This document shows, piece by piece, positions 24,140 to 36,778 of a DNA stretch of 64,000 nucleotides (the first letter of the stretch is position 1; every line of letters starts with the position of its first letter). The notes under the pieces are model-generated. The model was not told where the DNA came from. It worked only from the letters and a program-made list of their open reading frames with translations, and made no database searches. The stretch spans positions 1,054,001 through 1,118,000 of the forward strand of contig PQWQ01000008.1 in the NCBI GenBank assembly GCA_002943765.1, read 5' to 3'. The stretch is from Psoroptes ovis. Taxonomy: Eukaryota; Arthropoda; Arachnida; Sarcoptiformes; Psoroptidae. The position numbers and the translations under genes were made by a program.

Positions 24140-25570
24140 TTTGTATTTTTTTTCATCTTTAATTTGTTTTATTTTTGTTTCCAATGATTCATTTCCATTC
24201 CATTGCATAAAATTAATTGTGTGGACACACAATTAAAAAACAAACATTAATCAATTTTAATTGTGATATTGGAATGCAATCCACCATTCAAACTACCTCA
24301 AAAATCAAATAAAATTCAATGAAACAATTGAATTGCGTTTCTCTTGGCCGCGAACACATTTAAAACAAATGATCCTCTCTCGCCACATGTGACTTGTCAT
24401 TTTCATTTGAAATTTGTAATTTTTAGCCTGCGAGAATATCATTGAATTTCGCTTCAAACGATGACATAGACGATGATAAATGATCAGTGAAATGCAGCCA
24501 CAATCGCATTATTTCAGCGAGTTTTTCCAGCAGGTAAAAATAAATGATAGGTAAATTGATTCTCGCCAGCAGCAGCTTCAACAGCAGCAGATGATGTTTC
24601 AAAGCTTTCAGCAAGCTTTTCGGCAGAACAATTATCATTTGACAACAATCAACCTAACAATTGAATTACATTATTCGTGATTACGAATTTCATTTGTTTT
24701 GCAAATGTGTGAGACTCATTCAATAATGACAATGATGATATTTGTCTTCGATGAATGATTCAGATAATTATCTTTGAAATTTGAAATAAATGCTGACCTA
24801 ACCCTTTGATTCTTATGTTTTGTTCTCATGTATAGCCTTGTCATCATCGTCATCGATGTCCTTATGATGAAGAGTATAAATTACCTTAGACAGACCTTAA
24901 GAAAGACAAAGGGTGATCTGGATACAAAGGGTTAAGTCCATTGATTGCGATTGAAGTCGGGCTGGTTAATTGTCTTGGATCAAAGAACCCAGGCCCTTGT
25001 AGACTAATTGAAATGAGACTAGGCCAAGAGATTTTGTTCTATTTATTCAACTATCATCGACTGTCATCATTCTGACCTGTTGTAGATCTTGCGAAATCAT
25101 ATCTCTGATCGCGATAATGATTTGTTTTAATTTTCCATAAATTATCACCTGCTAAATTGCGCAGTAAGCTTTGCATAATGCGCAACTGATGCTTGAGTAT
25201 TTTCGTATAAATTAACCCTTTAAAAAAAAAAAAAAAAATTTATCAAAAATGTAACAATCATCCATTTTTCACACACATACAAACACTCACACACACACAC
25301 CTTTAATTATTTATTTTGACAATTTCAAAAAATGAATTAATGAATGAGCGAATAAATGACTGAATTAATGAATGATCGGTATGAATGACAATATCAATGA
25401 ACTATTTCAAACAGAAATAAGATTAATTTCAAAGGGAAATTAATTGCATTAATTTTCCAGTAAAATTTCTTTGAAAATTTAAAGATATTTCATCAATGAA
25501 TCTCTCGAAAAAAAATCTCAGGTGATTTATTTTTAATGAAAATTTTTAATTTCAAAAAATAAATTCAATA
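24140..25570. other. Gene-free DNA
   Basis: AT-rich sequence. It includes a 15-base inverted-looking pair GCGCAGTAAGC / GCATAATGCGC at 25155-25187, a poly-A run at 25221-25237 and several TGAATGAATGAAT stretches. No gene or transposon end recognised. Confidence 0.5.
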
Positions 25571-25658
25571 GTCCCTTGCGCTCGATAGGCGCCTATGGGG
25601 CGCCTTGCGTATCTGTTGACAAAGTTCACTTGTGATTCCCTGTCGACCGCCAAGGGAC
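25571..25658. mobile_element. Family F short inverted-repeat element
   Basis: Left end GTCCCTTGCGCTCGATAGG, right end CCTGTCGACCGCCAAGGGAC. The arms match imperfectly over about 20 bp. Between them is GCGCCTATGGGGCGCC. 88 bp and strikingly GC-rich. Its right end recurs inverted at 16648. Confidence 0.6.
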
Positions 25659-26279
25659 CATTGATTTCGGCGATCAATCATAGTGAAAATCATTTGATGA
25701 TGATGAGGATGATTTGAAATCTTTTCGCATATCATTGATCATTATTTAGATATTTTTCATTCATTAAAATCTTTGAAAATTTATTCAAAAACATATTTAA
25801 TCAATGAATGAATGAATTAACGAATGGATGGATGATTACCTGCTGAGTTGTTTCTCTTGATGAGTTTTTTGAATTAAAAAATTCAAAATCTTAAAGGTGG
25901 CATCCTCAATGAGTGCCCGGAGAGATGCACTCATTAATATACGATCATTGTGAAATCAATCGAAATTAGATCTCGGAAATTGATCGTAGTTTGATTTTAC
26001 GGAAAATTTCTCACCGGTAAGTTTTTTTCCGGAAATTTTCCGAAATTTCGCCAAGTTCTCCATGTTGTATTTTACGGGCCAAAATAAATCGCAGTACCTT
26101 TGGCGCACAAGACCTTTATGTATCCTTATAAGCTACAGGTGATTCGAATAATGATTGATTGTGTGTTTGTTTATGTAACCTGAACCCCGCGAGAGGTAGA
26201 AATGGGAAAAAGAGAGGGGTAAGGTGAGGAACAATTCTAATTTGTAGAATTTTTCGTAGAAATCCTCTTCAACTGCTCT

Positions 26280-26298
26280 GCCCGAGTCTCACTCGGGC
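26280..26298 (+). repeat. Family E GC-rich hairpin, copy 2
   Basis: GCCCGAG-TCTCA-CTCGGGC with a perfect 7-bp stem, preceded by CTGCTCT and followed by ATTTTTC. It differs from copy 1 by one loop base. Confidence 0.7.
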
Positions 26299-26578
26299 AT
26301 TTTTCGCAGTGGTTAACCAATAAGCAACTGCTTTCGAGGTGAATTTTTGTCCGCTGCGAATTTCAAACAATGAAGGTGAATGAATGAAGGTTAATAATTT
26401 TCTAAGCATCTTTTCTTTGATTTTAATTAATTTTGATGAATTGATTCATTCAATTGTCCATTTCCATTCAAATTCTTTTGTAATTGATTATTATCAATCA
26501 TGGTTCATTGATTTCCAATTGTTATTGTCCAATGATTCATTATTTGTTTACATCCATTTACATCCATTGTTCAACTGG

Positions 26579-26652
26579 GGTTGTCCGAAAAGTTTTTGCT
26601 GGGTTTCAATGAGGCGTTTCTCATTAATTTCAGCAAAAACTTTTCGGACAAC
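26579..26652. mobile_element. Family A hairpin element with long perfect arms
   Basis: Left GGTTGTCCGAAAAGTTTTTG then CTG; right CAG then CAAAAACTTTTCGGACAACT. The arms pair essentially without mismatch over about 22 bp. The inner CTG/CAG pair is specific to this copy. Confidence 0.88.
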
Positions 26653-26907
26653 TTCATGATAAGCGAATTTTTTCTTCGTTTATTTTATGTCTGGTCATCA
26701 TTCATTCATCATCATTCATCCATGTGTTGACCAAAAATGAAATGATTTATTTGTTCATTTTTGATTTTGTTTTGATTCCTTTTTCTTCAATTGTCTTTTG
26801 ACCATCGATTGTCTTTGATGGTTTTTCTTTGACCAACGATTGTCTCGGGCAACCAATGTCCATACACGGATATATTCGTTGTAAATTTAGCCGCTTACAA
26901 TCCGTCT

Positions 26908-26928
26908 GTCCCGGATCTGGCTCGGGCA
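26908..26928 (+). repeat. Family E GC-rich hairpin, copy 3
   Basis: GTCCCGGATCTGGCTCGGGCA. The stem is reduced to CCCG/CGGG, but the frame of conserved bases is the same. A box GACAGCTTTAGCC lies 38 nt beyond GGGCA, nearly the same spacing as copy 1. Confidence 0.55.
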
Positions 26929-27052
26929 ATTCGACATTGATTTTCTGCTTAAATCTAAGAAACTGTGACAGCTTTAGCCTTAGAAGAAAATCGACTATTT
27001 CGACTGTTTCGTGGTCGACAAACTTTCGAAAATTAATGACATTTCGATTCAC

Positions 27053-29505
27053 TGAAAATCACCAATATATAACCGCTAATGATTTTGTGGCTTTGTTCGG
27101 AACACACTTACATTTTTTAACATTCACATTACGCAATATGTAATCAATAAAAATTTTGCAACACATTAAAAAAAAAGGGGCCAAAATTTAAAGAAACGAA
27201 AAAAAAAAATCCAAAAAATACGTAACCCAGAAAAAAACTCACATTTGAAATGTCAAACAATTTGATTAATCGCTAATTATTATTTTCATTATTATTAATA
27301 TTTGCTTCAGAATCCATGAAATAGCACCCTTGAAATAGATCAAACCTCAGAAAGTTTATTCGGGGAGCAAAAAAAAAAAAAAAAAATTATGAAAAATTCA
27401 TAAGGAACCTCAGTTACACATAATGTATGAAAGGCCCTAAGAAAATTAATTTTAAGAAAAAATTTCCCGAAAAAATTAACGATCTTACCACGACGATTAC
27501 ATACATTAATAATGATGATGATGAAGAAGGAGAAATTTTACCAGAAATCATTCATTTTTCTTATTTTAGGGGAAAATTTCCCAGGAAATTTCCCTGCCAC
27601 CAAATTTTTGGATTTTCTTGAAATTGAATTTCGGTTGATTTTCTTTGAAATTCATTGATTTTCCTTTGATTTTTTTCGAAATTCATTGATTGAATTCTGA
27701 TTTTTAGGCTTGGATCGACTCGTTAGTTCCCCACTCTATCCGGCCCTATTCCGACCCTATTTCGACCCTGTGTGTTCATTTATTATAAAATTGATTCATT
27801 TTTTCTCTCGGTGATTTATGGTTTTTTGATTTATTTTAAAATTTTTGAAAAAAATCAAAATTAAATTATTTTTACACAAAAATAATTATTCATTATGTTC
27901 GTTCATATGTTTTTCCATTTTCAATACTATTGCCACCCTTGTGATCACGGAACAAGGGTTGTCTTGCTTGTTCTTCATCATCATCATCATCATTTTCAAT
28001 AATGATAAAATCAATGAAAATCAATGAATTTTTAATATTTTCTTACACAGAAAATTTCCATTGATTTTCTGTTTAACCCACACACAAGGTCCAGGGCCTT
28101 TGATGCAGCTCTGATTTCTCGGAGCTGTTCTGTTTTGGATCTTTGCATCTTAAGTGCCAAAAATGCAAAGGCTAATATGAAGGTTTTCTCTCTTTTACAT
28201 CCTCGATTCACGATTAGTTCTTGGAATTTAATCAATTTTAATTCAAAGTTCATTTGTATGGGAAATGTTTCAGAAATTTTTTGTTTGTTTTGTTTTGTTT
28301 ATTCATTTTGTTTATTTTGTATCAGATTTAAATTTTAGTTTTTTTTTCAAAGAAATTTTCTTTGTTTTGTTTACCAGAATCTGTATTTAGACTCAACCAG
28401 AATCTGTTCACGTGAAATTCAATACCTACACTGGGTTATTATTTAGAATTCTTTTGGAATTCTATGAAATCTTTCCCATAAATTCTCTTTCATTGATTCT
28501 ATTTCCATAGAATAAACAATAGAAATTTTCCAGAAACAATGGCTCTCCACCCCCCACCCGTTGAATGCTTGTTCTGTTCTTACATTGTGTTGAATTTTGA
28601 ATAAGAAGCAATGTTAAATATTCAAGAATATTCTATTCTGCTCGAATAGAATCGTGTACAATGCGATTATTGTTTATTCTTTGAATTTACTTTGGTTCTT
28701 TTCTACTTTATTGGCATGTATTCACCGATATTCAAAATTGATGCTCAACAACCCTTTACAATCGTTGAAAGGGTCGTTGAGGTCTGTTTTCTTTCAGCTT
28801 TTGGGCGCCTTGAACGCACCGTATCGAGTTCAAGCAAAGCAACGACCCTATTGTTTATGGTCAATTCATTTTTCATTTCTTTTGAATGTCAAAATAAACT
28901 CGAATTAAAAAACTTTTAATTCATTTTTTGTTTCCCAGGGAAATTTTCCAGAAATTTAAGTTTGATTCAATTCAAACTTACTCAGCCGAATATGATGACC
29001 CCTTAACCCCTTACCTACCCTTAAGTACTCTAAAAAAAGCCAAAAAAATTAATTTCCCTGAATAATTTCTTCGGGTAACAAACAAACAAAAAAAAACGAA
29101 ATTCCTGAAGAATCGTTCGCCATTCATAAACATCGTAACATAATTTTTGTAATAAAAACAAACACAAATACACACATACACGAAATGAATCATTAACTCT
29201 TTGGGCCCTTTATTCATTTTTTTCGTATTTTTTAAAAAAAATGAACAAAATTACTTTTACGATTATGAATAATTACATTTTCATGAATTTATTCATAATT
29301 CTATTATTACATTGTAACATTGTTTATGAATGCGAGAATTATATTCACATAAATTCTGTTGTTCTTTTGTGTGTGTGTTGATTGAAATTCTTTATATTTC
29401 TATTCATATATTCAAAAGCTAATTTGTAGTAATTCTGTACATTTTGCAGTCATTCATATATTCAATTACATGTGAATATATATGAAAATTAATTCTCACT
29501 GAGTA
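27053..29505. other. Gene-free DNA
   Basis: AT-rich sequence with poly-A at 27369-27387. An 8-bp inverted repeat CTTTGCAT...ATGCAAAG lies at 28141-28170. A slightly GC-richer patch lies at 28750-28870 with two ACGACCCT/AGGGTCGT words. Open frames at 28032-28338 and 28654-28919 have no recognisable domain. Confidence 0.45.
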
Positions 29506-29595
29506 AGGTTGTCCGAAAAGTTTGTTCGTTTTTATTCGATAGAATCCCGTACATTTTCATATGAAAATTTCGGACAGAACTTTTCGAGCGACCCC
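29506..29595. mobile_element. Family A element, decayed
   Basis: Left AGGTTGTCCGAAAAGTTTGT, right GAACTTTTCGAGCGACCCC. The word CGGACAGAACTTTTCG suggests an internal rearrangement of the right arm. 90 bp. Confidence 0.6.
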
Positions 29596-31272
29596 GGAAT
29601 ACTTCGCGGCAATAGAAAAACAATGTAAATGTTTGTTTATTCATTCATTTGTTTGTTTGTTTGTTTGTTGATTTTATGCATTAAATTAAAATTCAAAATA
29701 GTCGAAAAATTAGCTGGAATTCGAAAGTTTTTGAAATTTGAAATCATTAAACCCTTCCCTTTTGAAATTCATGACCCCTATCCTCCTCTCTCTGTATTGC
29801 TTTCCTCTTCATTTTCCTACTCTTCATATCTTCCCCACCATTCAAGTTGTTTATTTTTAGCCAACCGGTTGTTTACCACCCAGAATATATTCGTGAATGT
29901 TTAAATAATGATAATGCTTTCAGTTTAGTTTATCAAATTCAATGAATTCATTTTGATTCATTTTTGATGAAAGGGTTAATGAGTTTTTATTTTTAGAAAT
30001 TTTTTTTGCGAAAAACTTTTGGTGAAATTTCTAGCAAATTTCTTCAAGAAACTTTCGCAAAAAACTTCTCCGATGTCCTCTGACCCTCATTCTTGTTTGT
30101 CCCTTCGGAGAACCTTAAGGGACAAGGACCGTTTGACAAATTGATTAATTTTTTCCGGTGTTTCATCCGTGAATCTCGGAAAATTTATGACCAAAAATTG
30201 AAAAAAAAATCAAAGGGTTAATATTTTATTTTTTTTTTAGTACACTTTTCTTCGAACACTTTGTACAATTTGTTTCTACCATTTATTGTTGCCATCACAT
30301 TCAATTCTTTGAGATTCACTCGAAGATTACGAAATACGATATACAAAAAAAAATTAAGTAAAATTGAACCTTGGGACCAATACAAATATCTTTACAGACT
30401 GTGTTTGTGTAAACATCGACAAAAAACATGAAAAATCCATTAAACATCTTTGTTTGTTTGTTTGTCCTATTTTTTTGGCGATTGTTTACACGATATTAAG
30501 CCAAAATAGACCTGATAAACCCCGAAGAGAACCTAAGCTTTGATTCAAAACCCGTAAATAAACAAAGAACCGAAAACCTTCAACATCTAACAGGCAAAGA
30601 CCTGTGTGAAAAAAAAAATGGTCAAATATTTGTTCGACAAATGATGATGATGATGATGATGATGTTGAACCCACGTCTTACTACAATGGAAAATTAATGA
30701 TGTTTTTGAAGAATAGAGAATATACGGTGATACTTTGTTTTATATGAATAACTTGTCTTGATTGATATTTTATTAAGGAATTTTTTTGTAGGTAAAACGA
30801 AGCATGACTGTAGTTGGCCAACTATAACTTAACCAAAATTGAATTGAAAGCGACACAATCATTGATTATGGAGCATTTCACTGAGATACAATTTCACCTA
30901 AAGAAAACTTTGATATCTTTGACTAAATTTGAATTTTTTGCGGTTCCCCAATCAAATCGATTTGGTTTCTGTTTCAAACAACCAATCAAATCACATTGAA
31001 TTATTGTCAAAAATATTGGACCTTTTCAAAAAAAAAAAAAAAAAAAAAAACGATTAGACAAACGATAATCACTGTGGCTGTTGCTGTTGTCGTATTGTTT
31101 TTGTGAATTCAAAAATCAAAATGAATAAGAAATCTATGGATCAGAATTTATCAATCAAATATTTGATCGAAATCAAATATTTAAGATCGAAAAAAATGTC
31201 ATTTTCAATATTAATTTCAAGGCTCATTTTCAATAATGAAATTCAGAATTTTGCAAATTTTTCACATATTTC
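29596..31272. other. Gene-free DNA with microsatellites
   Basis: Contains (ATG)n at 30640-30665, a 23-base poly-A at 31028-31050, a poly-pyrimidine stretch near 29750-29830, and AT-rich sequence. No gene recognised. Confidence 0.5.
31028..31050. repeat. Poly-A run
   Basis: Twenty-three consecutive A. It could be the tail of a retroposed sequence on the plus strand, but no source was recognised upstream. Confidence 0.8.
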
Positions 31273-31363
31273 TAGGTTATCCGAAAAGTTCTGGCTGTCA
31301 ATCTCCATACATCTTCAATGAAATTCATTCGGTTTCAACATGACCAAACATTTCGGACAACCC
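31273..31363. mobile_element. Family A element, decayed
   Basis: Left TAGGTTATCCGAAAAGTTCT, right CCAAACATTTCGGACAACCC. 91 bp with mismatches in both arms. Confidence 0.65.
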
Positions 31364-31628
31364 TTCGAACTTGCAAACCCCGCATCAAATTTTTGATGAT
31401 ATTTTCGATGGCAGAACCACAAGATTTTGTAGGGTCATACACACACTGTATTTCGAATGAATCAAATTTTTGATTTGATTTGATTTGATTTTGATTAAAA
31501 TTAACATTTAGTCCATATTAAAACACTGACCATTTAAAATATTTTTGTGTGTGATTCAAATCAAATCGAAATCAAAATATGAAATCAAAATTCAATAATC
31601 TCACGTGGGTAGACATTTAGAGGGGTAG

Positions 31629-31647
31629 TGGTGGTGGTGGTGGTGGT
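31629..31647. repeat. GGT trinucleotide microsatellite
   Basis: (GTG)6 run. Confidence 0.85.
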
Positions 31648-31717
31648 CGATGGATGTTAGAACGGTCATCAGGCCTTTGGCTTTTCGGTTTGAAAGAAGC
31701 CAAATTTTTAGGGAAAA

Positions 31718-31752
31718 TCTGTGGTCCACAGCTATGGCTGCAGGGACCACAG
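31718..31752. repeat. GC-rich hairpin
   Basis: CTGTGGTCC...GGACCACAG, a perfect 9-bp stem around CACAGCTATGGCTGCAG. It is followed by ACTGCGCAGCAAGCAACC, which resembles the end of the element at 32887 read in reverse. Possibly part of a related decayed element. Confidence 0.45.
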
Positions 31753-32377
31753 ACTGCGCAGCAAGCAACCATTCATAATTTAAAATTTTTGACTTTTTCA
31801 GATTTTAAAAATCCAAAATATTTTGACCTTTATTAATCAAATATTGAGGTGGAAATTTGAAAAAAATATTTCAAAAAATCTGGCGTAGTTTAATCAAGGT
31901 TTTTTTGATTTGACTTCGTTCAATCAATGACAGCTGCTGGCACTGCTGTTAATGGTGATGATGATGAGTTTGATTTCTTTCAAAAAATCAAATTTTCAAA
32001 TATTTTGAAAATTACAAGTGACAAGTTGCGCAGAGCTTAGCTTACTGTGGAAAACCATGGGGTATTAGCCAACCAACCAACACCAGCCATTAGCATCCAG
32101 CCCTCAAACAGTCGACCAGCATCGACCAACCAAAACCCACAACCAAACGACAGCCGTTGCTGATGCGGATTAAAATTTGAATTCTTTTTGAAATTTTCCA
32201 AAAAAAAAACTAATCTTACATCTCTCATAGCTTGCGCAGCGATTATCAGTGTCATTATCTTTATTATGTATTTATTCGGTCTATGTTTTTTCCAACAAAT
32301 AAAGAAAAAATGTCAAAATATTGCGCTAGATCATATCATTTGCGAAAGTCAATTGTTTATTAGGATAATCAGAAATA

Positions 32378-32458
32378 TTAGATTGTCCGTAAAGTTTTGG
32401 CCGATTTTCATTGTGCAATTCCGATTGATTAAGCGTAATGAACTTTTCGGACAACCTA
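32378..32458 (-). mobile_element. Family A1 element, reverse orientation
   Basis: TTAGATTGTCCGTAAAGTTT preceded by TA (32376-32377). The core GATTAAGCGTAATGAAC is A1 in reverse; right end CTTTTCGGACAACCTA. Confidence 0.83.
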
Positions 32459-32886
32459 TTAGATTTGAATTGAATTGAATTGAGATCAAAAGTCAAGAGA
32501 TAAGATCTTTGTCATGCATGAACATATTGATCCAACGAAAAATGTCATGCATTGAAAGATGATTAAAATTTTTGACAAACACTTTCGTATTGACAAGATT
32601 CATCAGCATTCCAGAAATCATCATCGTTAATGATGATGATTGATACACAAATCCAAAAATTCAAAAAATGTCCGACCAAAAGAACTAATTAATCCCACCC
32701 CTACCAATCCCTAAAATTTTAATATATAAATTCAAACAAATCTGAAAAAAAGATGTTCATAATTGTTCATTATTGTTTATATCATTTGAAATAAAATAAT
32801 TGCTGTTAAAAAATTATTATTTTATATCTTTATTTCATTCATTTTTGATTAATAAATTTTTCAAATTTTTTTCAGATTTCAATCAA

Positions 32887-33025
32887 AGTTTGCTTGCTGC
32901 GCTAGCTGCACCGCGGTTCGGTGGATATTTTCCCTGATTTTCAGCTCGCAGGACCTGCCCAGCCCGTCGCTGTCTCGGGCACCGGTCGTTGAGGTCAATC
33001 GAAAGCTAGCGCAGCATGGCAAAGC
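32887..33025. mobile_element. Family H 139-bp inverted-repeat element carrying an E hairpin
   Basis: Left arm AGTTTGCTTGCTGCGCTAGC, right arm GCTAGCGCAGCATGGCAAAGC. They pair over about 21 bp, with a perfect GCTGCGCTAGCT core. The interior is GC-rich and contains the E hairpin at 32962. This is the best-bounded copy in which an E hairpin sits inside a larger unit. Confidence 0.65.
32962..32980 (+). repeat. Family E GC-rich hairpin, copy 4
   Basis: GCCCGTCGCTGTCTCGGGC, outer stem GCCCG/CGGGC. It is preceded by CTGCCCA as in copy 1 (CTGCTCA) and followed by ACCGG. It lies inside the H element. Confidence 0.6.
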
Positions 33026-34518
33026 ATCAGCAAAAATGTTTCCAACTGCCATAACCTTTAGGGCTAAAAAGGATATTCACAAATTGAATTGTTTTTGAGC
33101 CCCCCCCCCCAAAAAAAAAACTGGTTGAAAACTATTTTTAGCAAGATAACAATCAGATAACAATGGTGACACCGCCGAGCAGCCATGATACCCCGCAGGG
33201 TTTTTTTTTGTTGTCGTACACGAATATAAACCCCGTTCGCAAGCAAACGACCGTAACACTTTGAACATATGGTCCTGTGATATGGACCATACGTACGATG
33301 TGTTCATTGAAATGATTCAGATCGTTAAACATTGAATTGATTAAATATGAATGATAAGAATTTCCAAATGATGATTTCAATGAACCTTTTTTCGGTTGTG
33401 AAAATTCCATAAATAACGTATTTTTTCTGATTTTTGCTGATTTTTGATTTGATTCAGAAATCCGTTAATTCTCATAGATAAGCCGCTAGGACTGTACAGA
33501 ATTTGTGAATTTTTCATTTTGTCGAAAAATAAAAAAAAATTAACGGATTTTCAAATGGGCCAAACACACGAATAAACAAACAGACAAACATGTATAGCCT
33601 TCAAGGGTTTTAACCTTCTGATAAATTTCAATGATTTCCCATTGATTTCGGTTGTTTTTTCGATGAGAAATTTTCCAGGAATTTTCGCCATTCATGTTTT
33701 CCCATTGATTCAAAGATATTCTGTTTCAAATTCAATCCAAAAACAATGTCCTAGGGCTATGTATCTCTATGCCTATGAAGGTTAATCGATATAAGGTCGC
33801 GTACATATCGTGCACACTTGGACACGTGTTGACCCTTATCATTTATTTGTATTCAAGTGTTATTTTAATTGAAAATATAAACAATTTGAGAAATTTTCCT
33901 GGGAGTAGAATTACACTTTAATTAATTTTTTAAACGGGAAATTTTCCCGGGGGTTAATTGCTGTTTTCTCCCGATAATGACAATTATGTTTTGAAGGTTA
34001 ACCATTATCCTTATTTTCAAAGATTGTATTTGAAGATGTCCTCATGACGTCCCTATGAATGGCTGAATGGGACTCATCATCGCCTCGATCGATGATCACT
34101 GAGAAGTTTTAGGGGCGAAAAAAAACAAAAAATTGTTGTTACGTAATGGCTGGATGGCCCATTATACCCTGTATATGAAATTCTATTCAATTTGGACCGT
34201 TCCAAAATGTTTGGAATCTTTGAACATCCCACCATTTGAACAATTGTTTCATCAATTTGTTTTCGATTTCTTCTTCTTTGGTGATAAATTGTAAATAATC
34301 ATCATCATCATCATTATATCCCAGGGTTCGGAATGTAAAAGATAAATAATATCACCATGTATATGAATGATTCATTCATTCATTAATTGTCGATTGGATC
34401 AATGGCTGAATAACCTTCATCAACACACACACACACACAGACACTGTAACCTTTGGTCTGGAAACAATTATATTCCAATAATCATTAGTAATGATGATGC
34501 CATGTTGAAATATTCGAA
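33026..34518. other. Gene-free DNA
   Basis: Poly-C/poly-A junction at 33100-33120 and AT-rich sequence with GGGAAATTTTCCC words near 33890-33955. Three overlapping short frames at 33064-33410 run through the homopolymer and show no domain. Confidence 0.45.
34422..34439. repeat. CA dinucleotide microsatellite
   Basis: (AC)9-type run. Confidence 0.85.
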
Positions 34519-34610
34519 AGTTGTCCGAAAAGTTTTTGACGGATTCCCGCACAGGCATTCGCGCTGATTTCCATTGATTGTGATCCGTCTGAACTTTTCG
34601 GGCAGCCCCT
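34519..34610. mobile_element. Family A hairpin element
   Basis: Left AGTTGTCCGAAAAGTTTTTG then ACGGAT; right ATCCGT then CTGAACTTTTCGGGCAGCC. The inner ACGGAT/ATCCGT pair extends the stem and is unique to this copy. 92 bp. Confidence 0.8.
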
Positions 34611-35024
34611 AATTATCACAATTTACAATGAATGACCAATGATTTTCGTCAAAAATGGTCAAGTTGAAAATGACCTTTCCTGGTGAAAGCCATTCACCCA
34701 CCACTCGTCAGAGATCAATGACTTACACAGATTCGGGTTCAGACAGGCGCCCATCGAGCTGTATGGGCTGTGAAAATCTTTTTGAAAATTTTTTCCCGGA
34801 AATTTTTCGAAAATTTTTGGGAAATTTTCCCGAGGAAATTTCTCTAAATTATTACTAAAATTACACCATTCTCATTATTATTTATTGTTTTATCGTAGAA
34901 AAACGATAAAAAAACAATAAAATGAAAAAAAATCATTAAAAACACGTGTCACATAATATTTGTACGTGTGTTATGAGATTCATTCGAAAATTATGATTTT
35001 CATAAATGATAATTTATCAATCAT

Positions 35025-35112
35025 AGGCTGTCTGAAAAGTTTTTTCGGTCTGCATCCATGCAAGTTCCAATCCATCGTCTATTGAAAACGGACAGAACTT
35101 TTCGGATAACCA
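35025..35112. mobile_element. Family A element
   Basis: Left AGGCTGTCTGAAAAGTTTTT, right ACAGAACTTTTCGGATAACC. 88 bp with two mismatches in the outer arms. Confidence 0.7.
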
Positions 35113-36656
35113 ACAGGACATCGCTTGATTGAATCTCTGCTACGTTTCTCAGACTCTCAGGCCCTTGAATTTTCGCAGAAATTTCCGTTGAACTACTCTG
35201 CTATTCAAAGATAATTTCGAATCCAATGTTTCAAAGATTCATTTAACCTTCATTGACTTAGTTTATTATTTCATTTGGGTCTTATTAAGTTCTGATTAGG
35301 CATCAGAATACGGTGTGATTTACCAGTGTGTATTACACGGCTCTCGTTTGCACTCGATTCTAACCTATTTTTTGGGGAAATTTTCCGAAAATTTTGAAAA
35401 AAAAATTCCGATAAAATTTCTGTCGATCTAAGCGAAAATCTAGTCGAATATCAATCGAAATGAACTGAACCTATGGACCCTACATCGAACTGAACACATT
35501 CAATTGAACAAAGATAATTGACCATTTCAATTTCATATATGAAAATGAACCTGATTATCCTTCGGGATTTGATTTATTCTTGAATTCTTGAATTATTTTT
35601 TTTTTCAATTTATGAAAACGTTTGCTATTTTTTCACGGATCCTTGGGTCCCAAAGAAATTAGAAAATGGTGAATATATGGTCTTAGGCCGGGAAATCTTT
35701 CGGGAAAGTTAATAGAAAATTTCCATTTAAACTAATCGTCTGATCGGTAATTTTCGTAATTTTGACTTGAGCGAAAACTTTCCGGTAATTTTTTCAGGTC
35801 CTTCGGCAGGCCCAGAAACATTTATTTGAAAAATCAAATAAGGATCAAATCCTTGGGCCTAATGAAAAAGCTATCAGATGGAGCTGATACTTTAAATATC
35901 TCTGTGATCTTTAGCCTTGCCACGCATTTACCTTAGGGTCACCATGGTTCATTTGGTCACTTTTTCACTGTTTGAAATACTTCAAATGACTCACGGCCAC
36001 AGTTGATTTTTGGTCAAATAAAAACTGTTGGTAATTTGTCAAAATTGTCACAGAATTCAGTCCAAGAAATTCAGTTCAAAACAAGGCTCATAGCTATGAA
36101 ATTACTGGGAAAGTTTCTGTAATTAACCCCCAACTGGGGAGGTTAATTATCAATGAATAATTACAAATTGACCAACAAAAATTGTGGCAAATTTTGTGAA
36201 TTTGACCTTAAAAATTTTAAAACAATTTTGACATTTTTTTTTTTTTTTGACATTTATCAGCTATTTTGATTCGTTAATTAAAATTCATCAAAATAGTACA
36301 AAGTTTGTGTGTGGTCCATTTGATTATTTTCAATTTTGCAATCAACAAATAAATAAATGAATGAAAATTATCAATATTACCATTCACAATTTTTACCACC
36401 TTACCTCCCTTGCTTCCTTCCCCTTCCACCACCACTAATGATGTATAAATGACACACGATTATTTTCATTCAAAGATGATAATGGATATGATGGACGAAT
36501 CATTGATTTAAATTGACATTTTTCAAAGGTGTGTGTATCTTGTTGCATTTGTTTACCTTAGCTTAGCATTGAATAACAGGTCTGAAACCTCAAATGCCAC
36601 CTTTGATGACTGTCAAAGGCAATCTTCCAATCATTCCATTCCACCTTGTCTCAGAC
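35113..36656. other. Gene-free DNA
   Basis: AT-rich sequence with patches of GGGAAATTTTCC words at 35370-35410 and 35690-35790 and poly-T near 36234-36248. No gene recognised. Confidence 0.5.
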
Positions 36657-36778
36657 CAGTGATTCTCAACCTTTGTGTTTACCGCGAAATTTCGAAATTT
36701 TGCTGCCAGTTTTGGGAAATATACCATAATCCTTTATTTGGTCTGCCACCAAATTTTGAAAAAGGTTGAGAGTCACTG
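36657..36778. mobile_element. Family D hAT-like element
   Basis: Ends CAGTGATTCTCAACC and GGTTGAGAGTCACTG, 122 bp. The interior ATATACCATAATCCTTTATT matches the copy at 15164 in reverse. Target duplication not evident. Confidence 0.78.

Noticed and set aside
26747..27143. Overlapping frames of about 100 codons on both strands
   Set aside because: No domain on either strand. The shared interval holds an E hairpin, which explains the GC-rich part.
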